Of a stretch of 30,023 nt of DNA, positions 10,001-17,346 are shown piece after piece. The notes below the pieces were generated by a model. That model was not told the origin of the DNA. It searched no databases and saw only the letters and a list, made by a program, of their open reading frames with translations. Source of the DNA: JAFGVL01 sp964546015 (lineage in GTDB: Bacteria > Bacteroidota > Bacteroidia > Bacteroidales > Paludibacteraceae). Both the position numbers and the translations under genes were made by a program. Within the stretch, counting starts at the first letter, position 1. The number at the start of each line of letters is the position of its first letter. The stretch covers positions 1-30,023 of the forward strand of contig CAZJHO010000014.1 of the NCBI GenBank assembly GCA_964546015.1. Direction: 5' to 3'.

Positions 10001-11336
10001 GGAAATGCGTATTATTGATCCTCATACTCAAATCGTTTTGACTACTCAAAATATTCCGTATGGTTCTAAATTATTTGTGAAGAACAAAGAATTGGTTGCT
10101 AAGGGAACTCGTATTTGTGAGTGGGACCCTTTCAATGCGGTGATTGTATCTGAAATGTCGGGTAAAATCAAATTTGAAGATGTGGTTGAAGGTGTTACTT
10201 TCAAAACTGAATCGGACGAAGCTACAGGCTTGAAAGAAAAGGTAATTATTGAAACGAAGGATAAAACAAAAATTCCTTCGGCTCATATTATGGATGAAAA
10301 AGGTAATGTATTGAAAACATACAGTTTACCTGTGGGTGCTCATTTGGTAGTAGAAGAGAAAAATAAGATTACTGCCGGGCAATTATTAGTGAAGATTCCT
10401 CGTGCCGTTGGCAAAGCAGGAGATATCACAGGAGGTCTTCCTCGTGTAACTGAATTATTTGAAGCGCGTAACCCATCAAACCCTGCTGTGGTTGCTGAAA
10501 TTGATGGAGAAATCAGTTTTGGTAAGATTAAACGCGGTAACCGCGAAATTGCTGTTACTTCAAAATCTGGTGAAGTGAAAAAATATTTGGTGCCACTTGC
10601 AAAACAAATATTGGTTCAAGAGAACGATTATGTGCGTGCCGGTACACCGATTTCGGATGGTGCTATTACGCCTTCGGATATTTTGGCAATCAAAGGACCT
10701 ACTGCTGTGCAAGAATATATTGTAAACGAAGTACAAGATGTGTATCGTTTGCAAGGGGTGAAAATCAATGATAAACATTTTGAAGTGATAGTTCGCCAAA
10801 TGATGCGTAAAGTAGAAATACTTGAGCCGGGAGATACCCGTTTTCTTGAAAAACAAATGGTTGACAAACATGAGTTTATGGAAGAGAACGACCGTATTTG
10901 GGGTAAGAAAGTGGTTGTTGATGCAGGTGATTCACAAAATTTCTTGCCGGGACAAATTGTTACAGTTCGCAAATTACGCGATGAAAACAGTGTTCTTAAG
11001 CGCAAAGACTTGAAACTAGTAGAGGTTCGTGACGCTGTTCCTGCTACTTCGAACCAAATTTTACAAGGTATTACCCGTGCTGCATTACAAACAACCAGTT
11101 TCATGTCTGCTGCATCATTCCAAGAAACAACTAAAGTATTGAACGAAGCTGCGATCAACGGTAAAGTAGATAGATTAGAAGGGCTGAAAGAAAATGTAAT
11201 TTGCGGACACTTGATACCTGCCGGTACAGGTTTGCGTGAGTACGATAAGATTGTCGTAGGTTCTATGGATGAATACGACAAGTTGGTAGAGGCTCGTAAA
11301 GCAGGAGAAGAATTAGTTGAAATAGAAGAAATCTAA
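7047..11336 (+). CDS. rpoC: DNA-directed RNA polymerase subunit beta'
   Basis: RpoC carries the catalytic magnesium site of RNA polymerase. The 1429-residue protein has the N-terminal zinc site C66-x-C68 with C81-x2-C84, the active-site loop NADFDGD at residues 471-477 (aspartates 473, 475 and 477) and the second zinc cluster (CESRQGVCAKCYGR). The trigger loop region GEPGTQLTLRTFHVGG is intact. The length is typical for Bacteroidales. It ends just before an intrinsic terminator (11351-11390), closing the secE-rpoC cluster. Confidence 0.98.
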   Translation: MAFRKENKVKTNFTKISIGLASPEEILEQSSGEVLKPETINYRTYKPERDGLFCERIFGPVKDYECHCGKYKRIRYKGIVCDRCGVEVTEKKVRRERVGHIQLVVPVAHIWYFKSLPNKIGYLLGMPSKKLDTIVYYEKYVIINPGILSDREGMEVGELLTEEEYLDIIDALPRENQLLEDSDPNKFIAKMGAEAIHNLLARLDLDKLSYELRHKADTDSSQQRKNEALKRLQVVESFRASKQRNRPEWMIVKIVPVIPPELRPLVPLDGGRFATSDLNDLYRRVIIRNNRLKRLIEIKAPEVILRNEKRMLQEAVDSLFDNSRKSSAVKTDANRPLKSLSDSLKGKQGRFRQNLLGKRVDYSARSVIVVGPELKMHECGLPKEMAAELYKPFIIRKLIERGIVKTVKSAKKIIDRKDPVVWDILEYVMKGHPVLLNRAPTLHRLGIQAFQPRMIEGKAIQLHPLSCTAFNADFDGDQMAVHLPLGNEAILEAQLLMLASHNILNPANGAPITVPSQDMVLGLYYITKTREGAKGENIVFYGPEEAEIAYNEGKVALHANIKIKVQDLDENGVLVDKMIETTVGRVIVNKYVPKEVGFINELLSKKSLRDIIGNIIKVCGVARTAQFLDDIKDLGYQMAFRGGLSFNLGDVIIPEEKDALVKEGYAEVDEIMGNYNMGFITNNERYNQIIDTWTHVNAKLSNILMKQLSSDNQGFNPVYMMLDSGARGSKEQIRQLSGMRGLMAKPQKSGAEGGQIIENPILSNFKEGLSVLEYFISTHGARKGLADTALKTADAGYLTRRLVDVSQDVIVSEEDCGTLRGLVATELKNNEEVVASLYERILGRVSVHDIAHPQTGDLIVASGEEITEDAAKAIQDSPIERVEIRSVLTCESRQGVCAKCYGRNLATGRMVQKGETVGVIAAQSIGEPGTQLTLRTFHVGGVASNVGAESGVTSKYDGIVEFDELRIVEVKDDSGTYQVVVGRLAEMRIIDPHTQIVLTTQNIPYGSKLFVKNKELVAKGTRICEWDPFNAVIVSEMSGKIKFEDVVEGVTFKTESDEATGLKEKVIIETKDKTKIPSAHIMDEKGNVLKTYSLPVGAHLVVEEKNKITAGQLLVKIPRAVGKAGDITGGLPRVTELFEARNPSNPAVVAEIDGEISFGKIKRGNREIAVTSKSGEVKKYLVPLAKQILVQENDYVRAGTPISDGAITPSDILAIKGPTAVQEYIVNEVQDVYRLQGVKINDKHFEVIVRQMMRKVEILEPGDTRFLEKQMVDKHEFMEENDRIWGKKVVVDAGDSQNFLPGQIVTVRKLRDENSVLKRKDLKLVEVRDAVPATSNQILQGITRAALQTTSFMSAASFQETTKVLNEAAINGKVDRLEGLKENVICGHLIPAGTGLREYDKIVVGSMDEYDKLVEARKAGEELVEIEEI

Positions 11337-11350
11337 TTCATATGATTATT

Positions 11351-11390
11351 AAAGAAAAGACTGTTTTTTTAAGGCAGTCTTTCTTTTTTT
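11351..11390 (+). terminator. Intrinsic terminator after rpoC
   Basis: The arm AAGAAAAGACTG and its partner CAGTCTTTCTT pair over 11 bp with a single bulged A, and a run of T residues follows (to 11390). It starts 14 bases after the rpoC stop and precedes a new promoter, so it ends the polymerase operon. Confidence 0.85.
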
Positions 11391-11415
11391 GAAAAGGGTC
11401 ATAATGATAAACAGA

Positions 11416-11446
11416 TTTGTCAATAAAAATATTATATGTATATTTG
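11416..11446 (+). promoter_or_regulatory. Bacteroidota-type promoter for rimP-nusA
   Basis: TTTG at 11416-11419 and TATATTTG at 11439-11446 match the Bacteroides primary sigma consensus (TTTG at -33, TAnnTTTG at -7) with a 19-base spacer. Transcription would start near 11452, giving a leader of about 57 bases before rimP. Confidence 0.8.
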
Positions 11447-11461
11447 CAACTGAAAAGAGAG

Positions 11462-11485
11462 GGGGACAAGTCAGTCCCCTTTTTT
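11462..11485 (+). terminator. Terminator-like hairpin in the rimP leader
   Basis: GGGGAC (11462-11467) pairs with GTCCCC (11474-11479) around AAGTCA and is followed directly by six T residues. It lies only about 10 bases after the predicted start site and 24 bases before the rimP ATG. By form it is an intrinsic terminator, but its place between promoter and gene suggests an attenuator or a stable 5' cap for the mRNA. Confidence 0.7.
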
Positions 11486-11508
11486 AATATCGTAATTGAA
11501 AAAATAAA

Positions 11509-11976
11509 ATGATTGATAAATCGCTTGTAATACAGCTTGTTGAGGAGAAGTTGAGGGGAACTGATTATTTTATTGTAGAGGTAAAAGTATCTACAGACAA
11601 TTCGATTGTTATTGAGATAGACAATAATCAGGGTGTTGATATTGATTTTTGTGCAAATTTAACGCGATTTATCGAATCAAAAATCGACCGTGATATTGAA
11701 GATTATGCTCTTGAAATTGGCTCTGCCGGACTTACTCAACCTTTTAAGGTGTTTAAACAATATCTTAAAAATATAGGTAATGAGGTAGAGATTCTTACCA
11801 AATCAGGAAAAAAAATTGAAGGTATATTACTTGCTGCCGATGAAAATCATTTTGAAGTAGAAATAGAAAAACAAGTAAAACCGGAAGGTGCAAAGCGAAA
11901 AATAACTATAAAGGAAAAAATATTGTTTACTTACGAAGAAATAAAATATACTAAATACCTTATCAGATTCAAATAA
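11509..11976 (+). CDS. rimP: Ribosome maturation factor RimP
   Basis: RimP is needed for assembly of the 30S subunit. The 155-residue protein has the family's two-domain form: an N-terminal alpha/beta domain with VVIEIDNNQGVDIDFCANLTRFIESKIDRD-type sequence (about residues 28-62), the YALEIGSAGLTQPF linker motif (the usual LEVSSPGLxRP signature, here with SAG for SPG), and a C-terminal Sm-like beta barrel (about residues 80-155). It is first in a rimP-nusA-infB cluster, the arrangement widely conserved in bacteria. nusA begins 9 bases after the stop. Confidence 0.95.
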   Translation: MIDKSLVIQLVEEKLRGTDYFIVEVKVSTDNSIVIEIDNNQGVDIDFCANLTRFIESKIDRDIEDYALEIGSAGLTQPFKVFKQYLKNIGNEVEILTKSGKKIEGILLAADENHFEVEIEKQVKPEGAKRKITIKEKILFTYEEIKYTKYLIRFK

Positions 11977-11985
11977 TTGAACAAA

Positions 11986-13239
11986 ATGAGCAAAACAGGA
12001 AACAACATCAATTTAATTGATACATTTTCAGAATTTAATGAATTAAAGAATATTGATCGCGCTACTATGGTAGGTGTTTTGGAAGAGTCATTCCGTAGCG
12101 TAATTGTAAAAATGTTTGGAAGTGATACTAACTATGATGTGATTATCAATCCGGATAAAGGCGACTTTGAAATATGGAGAAATCGTGAGGTAGTTGCAGA
12201 TAAGGATTTTAACGATCCGAATACGCAAATATCCCTTACCGAGGCAAAAAAGATAGATGAAGACTATGAAGTTGGAGAAGAGGTAACTGATGCTGTTAAT
12301 TTCCTTTCATTTGGTCGTCGTGCTATTTTAAATCTTCGTCAAACGCTTTCATCGCGTATTTTAGATTTGCAGAAGGATGCCCTTTATGCAAAATATAGCG
12401 AAATGATAGGACAGATTGTTTCCGGAGAAGTATATCAAGTATGGAAAAAAGAGCTTTTGTTGCTTGATGATGAAGGTAATGAAATGCTTTTGCCTAAAAC
12501 AGAGCAAATACCTTCTGATTTCTTTCGTAAGGGAGAAACGGTACGAGCTGTTGTAGCTAAAGTGGATAATAAAAATAACAATCCTAAAATTATGCTTTCG
12601 CGTACATCGCCCGTTTTTTTACAACGATTGTTTGAATTGGAAGTTCCTGAAATCCATGAAGGATTGATCACTATTAAGAAAATAGTTCGTATTCCCGGGG
12701 AACGGGCAAAAGTAGCCGTAGAATCATACGATGACCGTATTGATCCGGTAGGAGCTTGTGTTGGTATTAAAGGAGCACGCATACATGGTATTGTACGAGA
12801 GCTTCGTAACGAAAATATAGATGTAATTAATTACACTCCTAATGTTAGTTTGTTTATTTCGAGAGCTTTAAGTCCGGCAAAAATATCATCTATTAAATTA
12901 GATGAAACCAATAAACGCGCTGAAGTTTATTTAAAACCTGATGAAGTATCACAAGCTATCGGAAAAGGAGGTTCTAATATTAAATTAGCCAGTATGTTGA
13001 CCGATTATGTGATAGATGTATATCGCGAACTTGATGAAGAAGACGAAGAAGATATTTACTTGGATGAATTTAGTGATGAAATTGATTCTTGGGTAATTGA
13101 TGCTCTTAAAGCTATCGGTTGTGATACGGCGAAAAGTGTTTTGGCAATTCCTCGTGAAACCTTGATTGCCCGCACAGATTTGGAAGAAGAAACGATTGAT
13201 GATGTGTTAGAAATTCTTCGTTCTGAATTTGAAGACTAG
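11986..13239 (+). CDS. nusA: Transcription termination/antitermination protein NusA
   Basis: NusA binds RNA polymerase and nascent RNA, affecting pausing and termination. I choose the ATG at 11986 (MSKTGNNINLIDTFSEF) over the in-frame TTG at 11977, which directly follows the rimP stop; the resulting protein has 417 residues. Domains in order are the N-terminal polymerase-binding domain (about 1-125), an S1 domain (about 130-205, GQIVSGEVYQVWKKELLL), two KH domains (about 205-345, with PVGACVGIKGARI and AIGKGGSNIKLA) and an acidic C-terminal tail of about 70 residues. It lacks the two long acidic repeats of E. coli NusA, as is usual outside Proteobacteria. Confidence 0.96.
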   Translation: MSKTGNNINLIDTFSEFNELKNIDRATMVGVLEESFRSVIVKMFGSDTNYDVIINPDKGDFEIWRNREVVADKDFNDPNTQISLTEAKKIDEDYEVGEEVTDAVNFLSFGRRAILNLRQTLSSRILDLQKDALYAKYSEMIGQIVSGEVYQVWKKELLLLDDEGNEMLLPKTEQIPSDFFRKGETVRAVVAKVDNKNNNPKIMLSRTSPVFLQRLFELEVPEIHEGLITIKKIVRIPGERAKVAVESYDDRIDPVGACVGIKGARIHGIVRELRNENIDVINYTPNVSLFISRALSPAKISSIKLDETNKRAEVYLKPDEVSQAIGKGGSNIKLASMLTDYVIDVYRELDEEDEEDIYLDEFSDEIDSWVIDALKAIGCDTAKSVLAIPRETLIARTDLEEETIDDVLEILRSEFED

Positions 13240-13259
13240 TAAGCAATTGTTTATTTTTG
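13228..13259 (+). promoter_or_regulatory. Putative promoter for infB
   Basis: TTTG at 13228-13231 (inside the last nusA codons) and TATTTTTG at 13252-13259 are 20 bases apart, fitting the Bacteroides -33/-7 consensus. A start near 13266 would give a leader of about 85 bases. infB may thus be read both from this site and from the rimP promoter. Confidence 0.6.
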
Positions 13260-13311
13260 AATAATTTAAACTAAAATAATAAATTGCGCATAATTAGTAT
13301 CCGTTTAATAA

Positions 13312-13340
13312 AGTGGAGAGAATCCACTCTAAAAATTCTC
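13312..13340 (+). promoter_or_regulatory. Two alternative hairpins in the infB leader
   Basis: AGTGGA (13312-13317) can pair with TCCACT (13323-13328). GAGAAT (13318-13323) can pair with ATTCTC (13335-13340). The two stems overlap and exclude each other, and the second ends 10 bases before the infB ATG. Neither is followed by a T run. A role in translation of infB is possible but unproven. Confidence 0.4.
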
Positions 13341-13350
13341 AGTAAAATAT

Positions 13351-16167
13351 ATGTCGATAAGATTAAGTAAAATAGTAAAAGATTTAAATGTGGGACTTTC
13401 TACAGCTGTAGAATTCTTGCATAAGAAAGGACATGCAGATGTAGAAGCAAATCCTAATTTTAAGATTTCGGAAGAGCAATACAATTTGCTTATAATGGAG
13501 TTTAGCAAGGATAAAAGTCTTAAAATTGAATCTGAAAAAGTAAGTCAACAACGGTTGACTAAAGAAAAGGTTCATGGTGTGGTGGTTATCGAAGGTTTCG
13601 AAGAAGAAAAACAAATCTTGAAAAGAAAGGAAAGCGAATTTGTTTCTGTTAAAATTGAAAAAGAAAATATTCCTCAAGTAAAGACTGTTGGTAAAATTGA
13701 TTTAGATAGTCTTAATAAAAAGCCGGAGCCTAAAAAAGAGCTTGAATCGGAGTCAGCAGTTGTTGAAGTTGTTAAGAAAGAGAAGAAAAAAACAAAGCCA
13801 AAAGAAGAAATTATTGCTGTACAAATTGATAAAAAAGATATTTCACAAATAAAAACGGTTGGAAAAATCGAGTTGAATAAAAAGCCGGAAAAAATTCAGC
13901 CAAAACCGGAATCTAAAATTGAGCAACTAATTGAACCGGACAAAGAACCAATTCTCTCTAAAAGAAAAGAAGTAGAAATATTTACTCTTAATGCCCCAAA
14001 AACACTTTCCGGTCCGAAGATTGTAAATAAAATTGATTTATCATCCATTAATGATAAAACACGCCCAGACAAGAAAACAAAAGAAGAAAAGCGTAAAGAG
14101 CGTGACGAACGCGATGGAAAAAAGAAAAAGCGCAACCGTATCGGTCAAGAAAAGATTGATATAACAAAAGGTGGTAATTTTGTAAGTCAAAAAATCCAAC
14201 ATTCTAAATCGGAAAAACAAAATGCTGGCGGAAACAAAAATAAATTTAAGAAAACCGCTAAAGCTGAGGTTAGCGAAGAAGATGTACAAAAACAAGTAAA
14301 AGAAACTTTAGCTCGTCTTACGGAGAAAAAAGTAAAAGGAGCTAAATATCGTAAAGATAAACGCGAGAATCTGACAGCCCGTCGTGAAGAGCAAGAAGAG
14401 CTCGATCGTTTGGAGGACAAAACGCTAAAACTTACTGAGTTTGTTACCGCCAATGATTTGGCTGCCATGATGAATGTGTCTATAAATCAAATTATTGCCA
14501 CTTGCATGAGCCTTGGTTTGATGGTATCAATTAATCAACGCTTGGATGCTGAAACTATCAATATTGTAGCCGAAGAGTTCGGATTTAAAACTGAATTTGT
14601 AAGTGCCGAAGTAATTGAAGCTATTGCTGATGAAGAAGACCGTCCGGAAGATTTAATACCTCGTCCGCCAATTGTAACTGTGATGGGGCATGTAGACCAC
14701 GGAAAAACATCACTTCTTGACTATATTCGTAAAGCTAATGTGATTGCAGGCGAAGCAGGAGGTATCACTCAACACATCGGGGCGTATAATGTAAAATTAC
14801 CAAATGAGCAACGCATCACTTTTCTTGATACTCCCGGACACGAAGCCTTTACCGCTATGCGTGCGCGTGGGGCTAAAGTAACCGACATTGCTATCATTAT
14901 CGTAGCTGCGGATGATGCTGTGATGCCTCAAACGATAGAAGCTATAAATCACGCTTCGGCAGCAGGTGTTCCTATTGTCTTTGCAATCAACAAGGTAGAT
15001 AAGGAAAATGCCAACCCTGATAAGATTAAAGAAGCGTTGGCAAATATGAATTATTTGATTGAAGAATGGGGCGGAAAATACCAATCACAGGACATATCGG
15101 CAAAAAGTGGATTGAATGTAAAAGAATTACTTGAAAAGGTATTACTTGAAGCCGAATTACTTGATCTGAAAGCTAATCCTAAGCGAAAAGCAGTTGGTTC
15201 TATTATCGAATCATCGTTGGATAAAGGTCGTGGTTATGTGGCAACCATTTTGGTAGAAACAGGAACGCTTCATGTTGGCGATGTCGTTATTGCCGGACAT
15301 TATTTCGGGAAAGTAAAAGCGATGTTTAACGAGCGTAACCAGCGCATTACGGAGGCAGGACCATCGACTCCGGCATTGATTCTCGGGTTGAACGGTGCAC
15401 CGCAAGCCGGTGATAATATCCATGTGATGAACAGCGAAAGTGAAGCCCGCGAAATTGCCAACAAACGCGAACAATTACAGCGTGAGCAAGGCTTGCGTAC
15501 TTCTCGCCATTTAACTCTGGACGAAATTGGTCGTCGTATTGCATTAGGTAACTTCCAAGAGTTGAATATAATAGTAAAAGGAGATGTGGATGGCTCAGTA
15601 GAAGCACTTTCTGATTCGTTAATTAAACTTTCGACAGAAGAAATTCAAGTCAATGTTATCCATAAAGCTGTGGGAGCTATCTCCGAATCGGATATTATGT
15701 TGGCTGCCGCTTCGAATGCAATTATTGTCGGATTCCAGGTGCGTCCGGTAGCTTCGGCTCGGAAATTGGCAGAAAAAGAAGAAATTGATATTCGCTTGTA
15801 TTCAATCATCTATGATGCTATTGAAGAAATCAAAGCCGCGATGGAAGGAATGCTTTCTCCTGATTATAAAGAGGAAATCACGGCAACAGTAGAAGTTCGC
15901 GAGGTATTTAAAATTACTAAAGTCGGGACGGTTGCCGGATGTATGGTGAAAGAAGGAAAAATCAAGCGAAATTCGAAAGTTCGTCTTATCCGTGATGGCA
16001 TTGTAATTTACTCCGGCGAACTTGGGTCGCTTAAACGCTTCAAAGATGATGTGAAAGAAGTAACTCACGGTTACGAATGTGGTTTGAATATTACAAACTA
16101 TAACGATATCCGTATTGGAGACTTAATCGAAGGTTACGAATTGGTTGAAGTAAAAAAGACTTTATAA
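13351..16167 (+). CDS. infB: Translation initiation factor IF-2
   Basis: IF-2 is the GTPase that positions initiator tRNA and joins the subunits. The 938-residue protein has an N-terminal IF2-N module (residues 1-50) and a long charged linker with three related segments (KTVGKIDL at 111-118, KTVGKIEL at 168-175, PKIVNKIDL at 222-230). The G domain follows: GHVDHGKT 446-453, DTPGH 493-497, NKVD 547-550 and SAK 583-585. The C-terminal domains carry the fMet-tRNA-binding C2 region. Length and linker repeats are typical of Bacteroidota IF-2. It ends just before a terminator at 16189-16224. Confidence 0.97.
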   Translation: MSIRLSKIVKDLNVGLSTAVEFLHKKGHADVEANPNFKISEEQYNLLIMEFSKDKSLKIESEKVSQQRLTKEKVHGVVVIEGFEEEKQILKRKESEFVSVKIEKENIPQVKTVGKIDLDSLNKKPEPKKELESESAVVEVVKKEKKKTKPKEEIIAVQIDKKDISQIKTVGKIELNKKPEKIQPKPESKIEQLIEPDKEPILSKRKEVEIFTLNAPKTLSGPKIVNKIDLSSINDKTRPDKKTKEEKRKERDERDGKKKKRNRIGQEKIDITKGGNFVSQKIQHSKSEKQNAGGNKNKFKKTAKAEVSEEDVQKQVKETLARLTEKKVKGAKYRKDKRENLTARREEQEELDRLEDKTLKLTEFVTANDLAAMMNVSINQIIATCMSLGLMVSINQRLDAETINIVAEEFGFKTEFVSAEVIEAIADEEDRPEDLIPRPPIVTVMGHVDHGKTSLLDYIRKANVIAGEAGGITQHIGAYNVKLPNEQRITFLDTPGHEAFTAMRARGAKVTDIAIIIVAADDAVMPQTIEAINHASAAGVPIVFAINKVDKENANPDKIKEALANMNYLIEEWGGKYQSQDISAKSGLNVKELLEKVLLEAELLDLKANPKRKAVGSIIESSLDKGRGYVATILVETGTLHVGDVVIAGHYFGKVKAMFNERNQRITEAGPSTPALILGLNGAPQAGDNIHVMNSESEAREIANKREQLQREQGLRTSRHLTLDEIGRRIALGNFQELNIIVKGDVDGSVEALSDSLIKLSTEEIQVNVIHKAVGAISESDIMLAAASNAIIVGFQVRPVASARKLAEKEEIDIRLYSIIYDAIEEIKAAMEGMLSPDYKEEITATVEVREVFKITKVGTVAGCMVKEGKIKRNSKVRLIRDGIVIYSGELGSLKRFKDDVKEVTHGYECGLNITNYNDIRIGDLIEGYELVEVKKTL

Positions 16168-16188
16168 ATTTTTAGTTCATTGATATTG

Positions 16189-16224
16189 AATGCACTGTAA
16201 TGAAAGTATTATGGTGCATTTTTT
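16189..16224 (+). terminator. Intrinsic terminator after infB
   Basis: A 13-bp stem, 16189-16201 with 16208-16220 (two G-T wobbles), encloses a six-base loop and is followed by TTTT. It begins 21 bases after the infB stop. The hairpin covers the upstream in-frame ATG at 16200 of the next gene, which argues that gene starts later, at 16242. Confidence 0.8.
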
Positions 16225-16241
16225 ATATAACTATTATAACT

Positions 16242-17285
16242 ATGGAAAAGGTGAATAGGATAGAATGGCTTGATACTCTGCGTGCAGTTGCTATTATTGC
16301 CGTTATTTTAGTACACACATCGACTCCGGTAGTAAAGATGATTTATGGCGTTAATATGCCTTATTGGTGGATTGGAAATCTGTATGATAGTATGGTACGG
16401 TTTTGTGTGCCTGCGTTTTTAATGTTAACCGGTGCTACTTTGCTTGGTCGAGATTATCAAATTCTTGATTTTTACAAAAAGCGTTTGATGCGTATTGCTG
16501 TACCTTTTGCCTTTTGGTTTATTGCTTATTTGGTTTTTAATTGGGCAGTTCTTCGCCCTCATTTACAGCCACATGGATTTGAGAATATCCTGCATTGGGC
16601 ATCTCAGTTAATTATAAATAAGGGTGTTTCTACACACTTTTGGTATATTTATATGATTTTGGTTCTATATGCAGTGATGCCTTTTATTAATTGTTTTGTG
16701 AAATGGCTCAATCAAAAAGAATTATTGTTTTTGTTAGGCTTTTGGTTTATGATAAATACTTTATATGCAGCCGGGTTCTTTAGATCGGATAACTTCTGGA
16801 TAGAGAAAATAACAAGTTATGCTCGTTATGCCGGATATATCATTTTGGGGTTTTATTTAGCGAAAAAAGATTTTAAATCATTAACAATTACATCTGTATT
16901 TCTTTTGTTTATTCTGACGGTTATTATCTCATCTTTTGGTGCTTTTTATTTGAGTAAGTTTGATGGGAAGTTGAATCTTGCTTTCTATGGCTATCTTCAC
17001 CCAAATACTATTTTTCAATCCATAGCTGTATTTATTTTGGCAAAGAAAACCGTTATAAAGAACAGAATTATAAGTTATCTACGCAATGTTATTAGTGATT
17101 ATAGTTTTGGAATTTATTTTGTGCATATAATGGTTATAGGAATATTCTTTTTAAACGGTTTCTTTTGGACGATGGCGCATCCTCTTGTTTCTGTTCCCAT
17201 AGTAACAATTTCGGTGTTATTAGTTTCTTGGTTTATTATTTTTATAATGCGGAAACTACCATTTGGAAAATATATTTCAGGCTAA
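16242..17285 (+). CDS. Membrane acyltransferase, acyltransferase 3 family
   Basis: This is an integral membrane protein of the acyltransferase 3 family (the O-acetyltransferase type including WecH and OafA), which transfers acyl groups, often acetyl, to cell-surface glycans. The N-terminus has the family signature RIEWLDTLRAVAIIAVILVHTS with the conserved R and the H that is probably catalytic. About ten hydrophobic segments follow, along with the RFCVPAFLMLTGATLL segment. I choose the ATG at 16242 (347 aa) because the earlier ATG at 16200 lies inside the infB terminator. The acceptor cannot be told from sequence, and no polysaccharide genes are adjacent. It ends in a bidirectional terminator shared with serS. 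Confidence 0.85.
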   Translation: MEKVNRIEWLDTLRAVAIIAVILVHTSTPVVKMIYGVNMPYWWIGNLYDSMVRFCVPAFLMLTGATLLGRDYQILDFYKKRLMRIAVPFAFWFIAYLVFNWAVLRPHLQPHGFENILHWASQLIINKGVSTHFWYIYMILVLYAVMPFINCFVKWLNQKELLFLLGFWFMINTLYAAGFFRSDNFWIEKITSYARYAGYIILGFYLAKKDFKSLTITSVFLLFILTVIISSFGAFYLSKFDGKLNLAFYGYLHPNTIFQSIAVFILAKKTVIKNRIISYLRNVISDYSFGIYFVHIMVIGIFFLNGFFWTMAHPLVSVPIVTISVLLVSWFIIFIMRKLPFGKYISG

Positions 17286-17288
17286 ACA

Positions 17289-17322
17289 AAAAATCCTAAC
17301 CGTTCAATTGGTTAGGATTTTT
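17289..17322. terminator. Bidirectional terminator between convergent genes
   Basis: AAAAATCCTAACC (17289-17301) pairs perfectly with GGTTAGGATTTTT (17310-17322) around an eight-base loop. The A run on one side and T run on the other allow termination in both directions, for the acyltransferase (plus) and serS (minus). Confidence 0.9.
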
Positions 17323-17346
17323 AGCAAAATATAGTTTTGTTTTTTT

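Noticed and set aside
16200..16241. Upstream start for the acyltransferase, adding 14 residues
   Set aside because: The bases lie within the infB terminator hairpin and the added residues do not resemble the family N-terminus, which begins at the MEKVNRIEWLD sequence.
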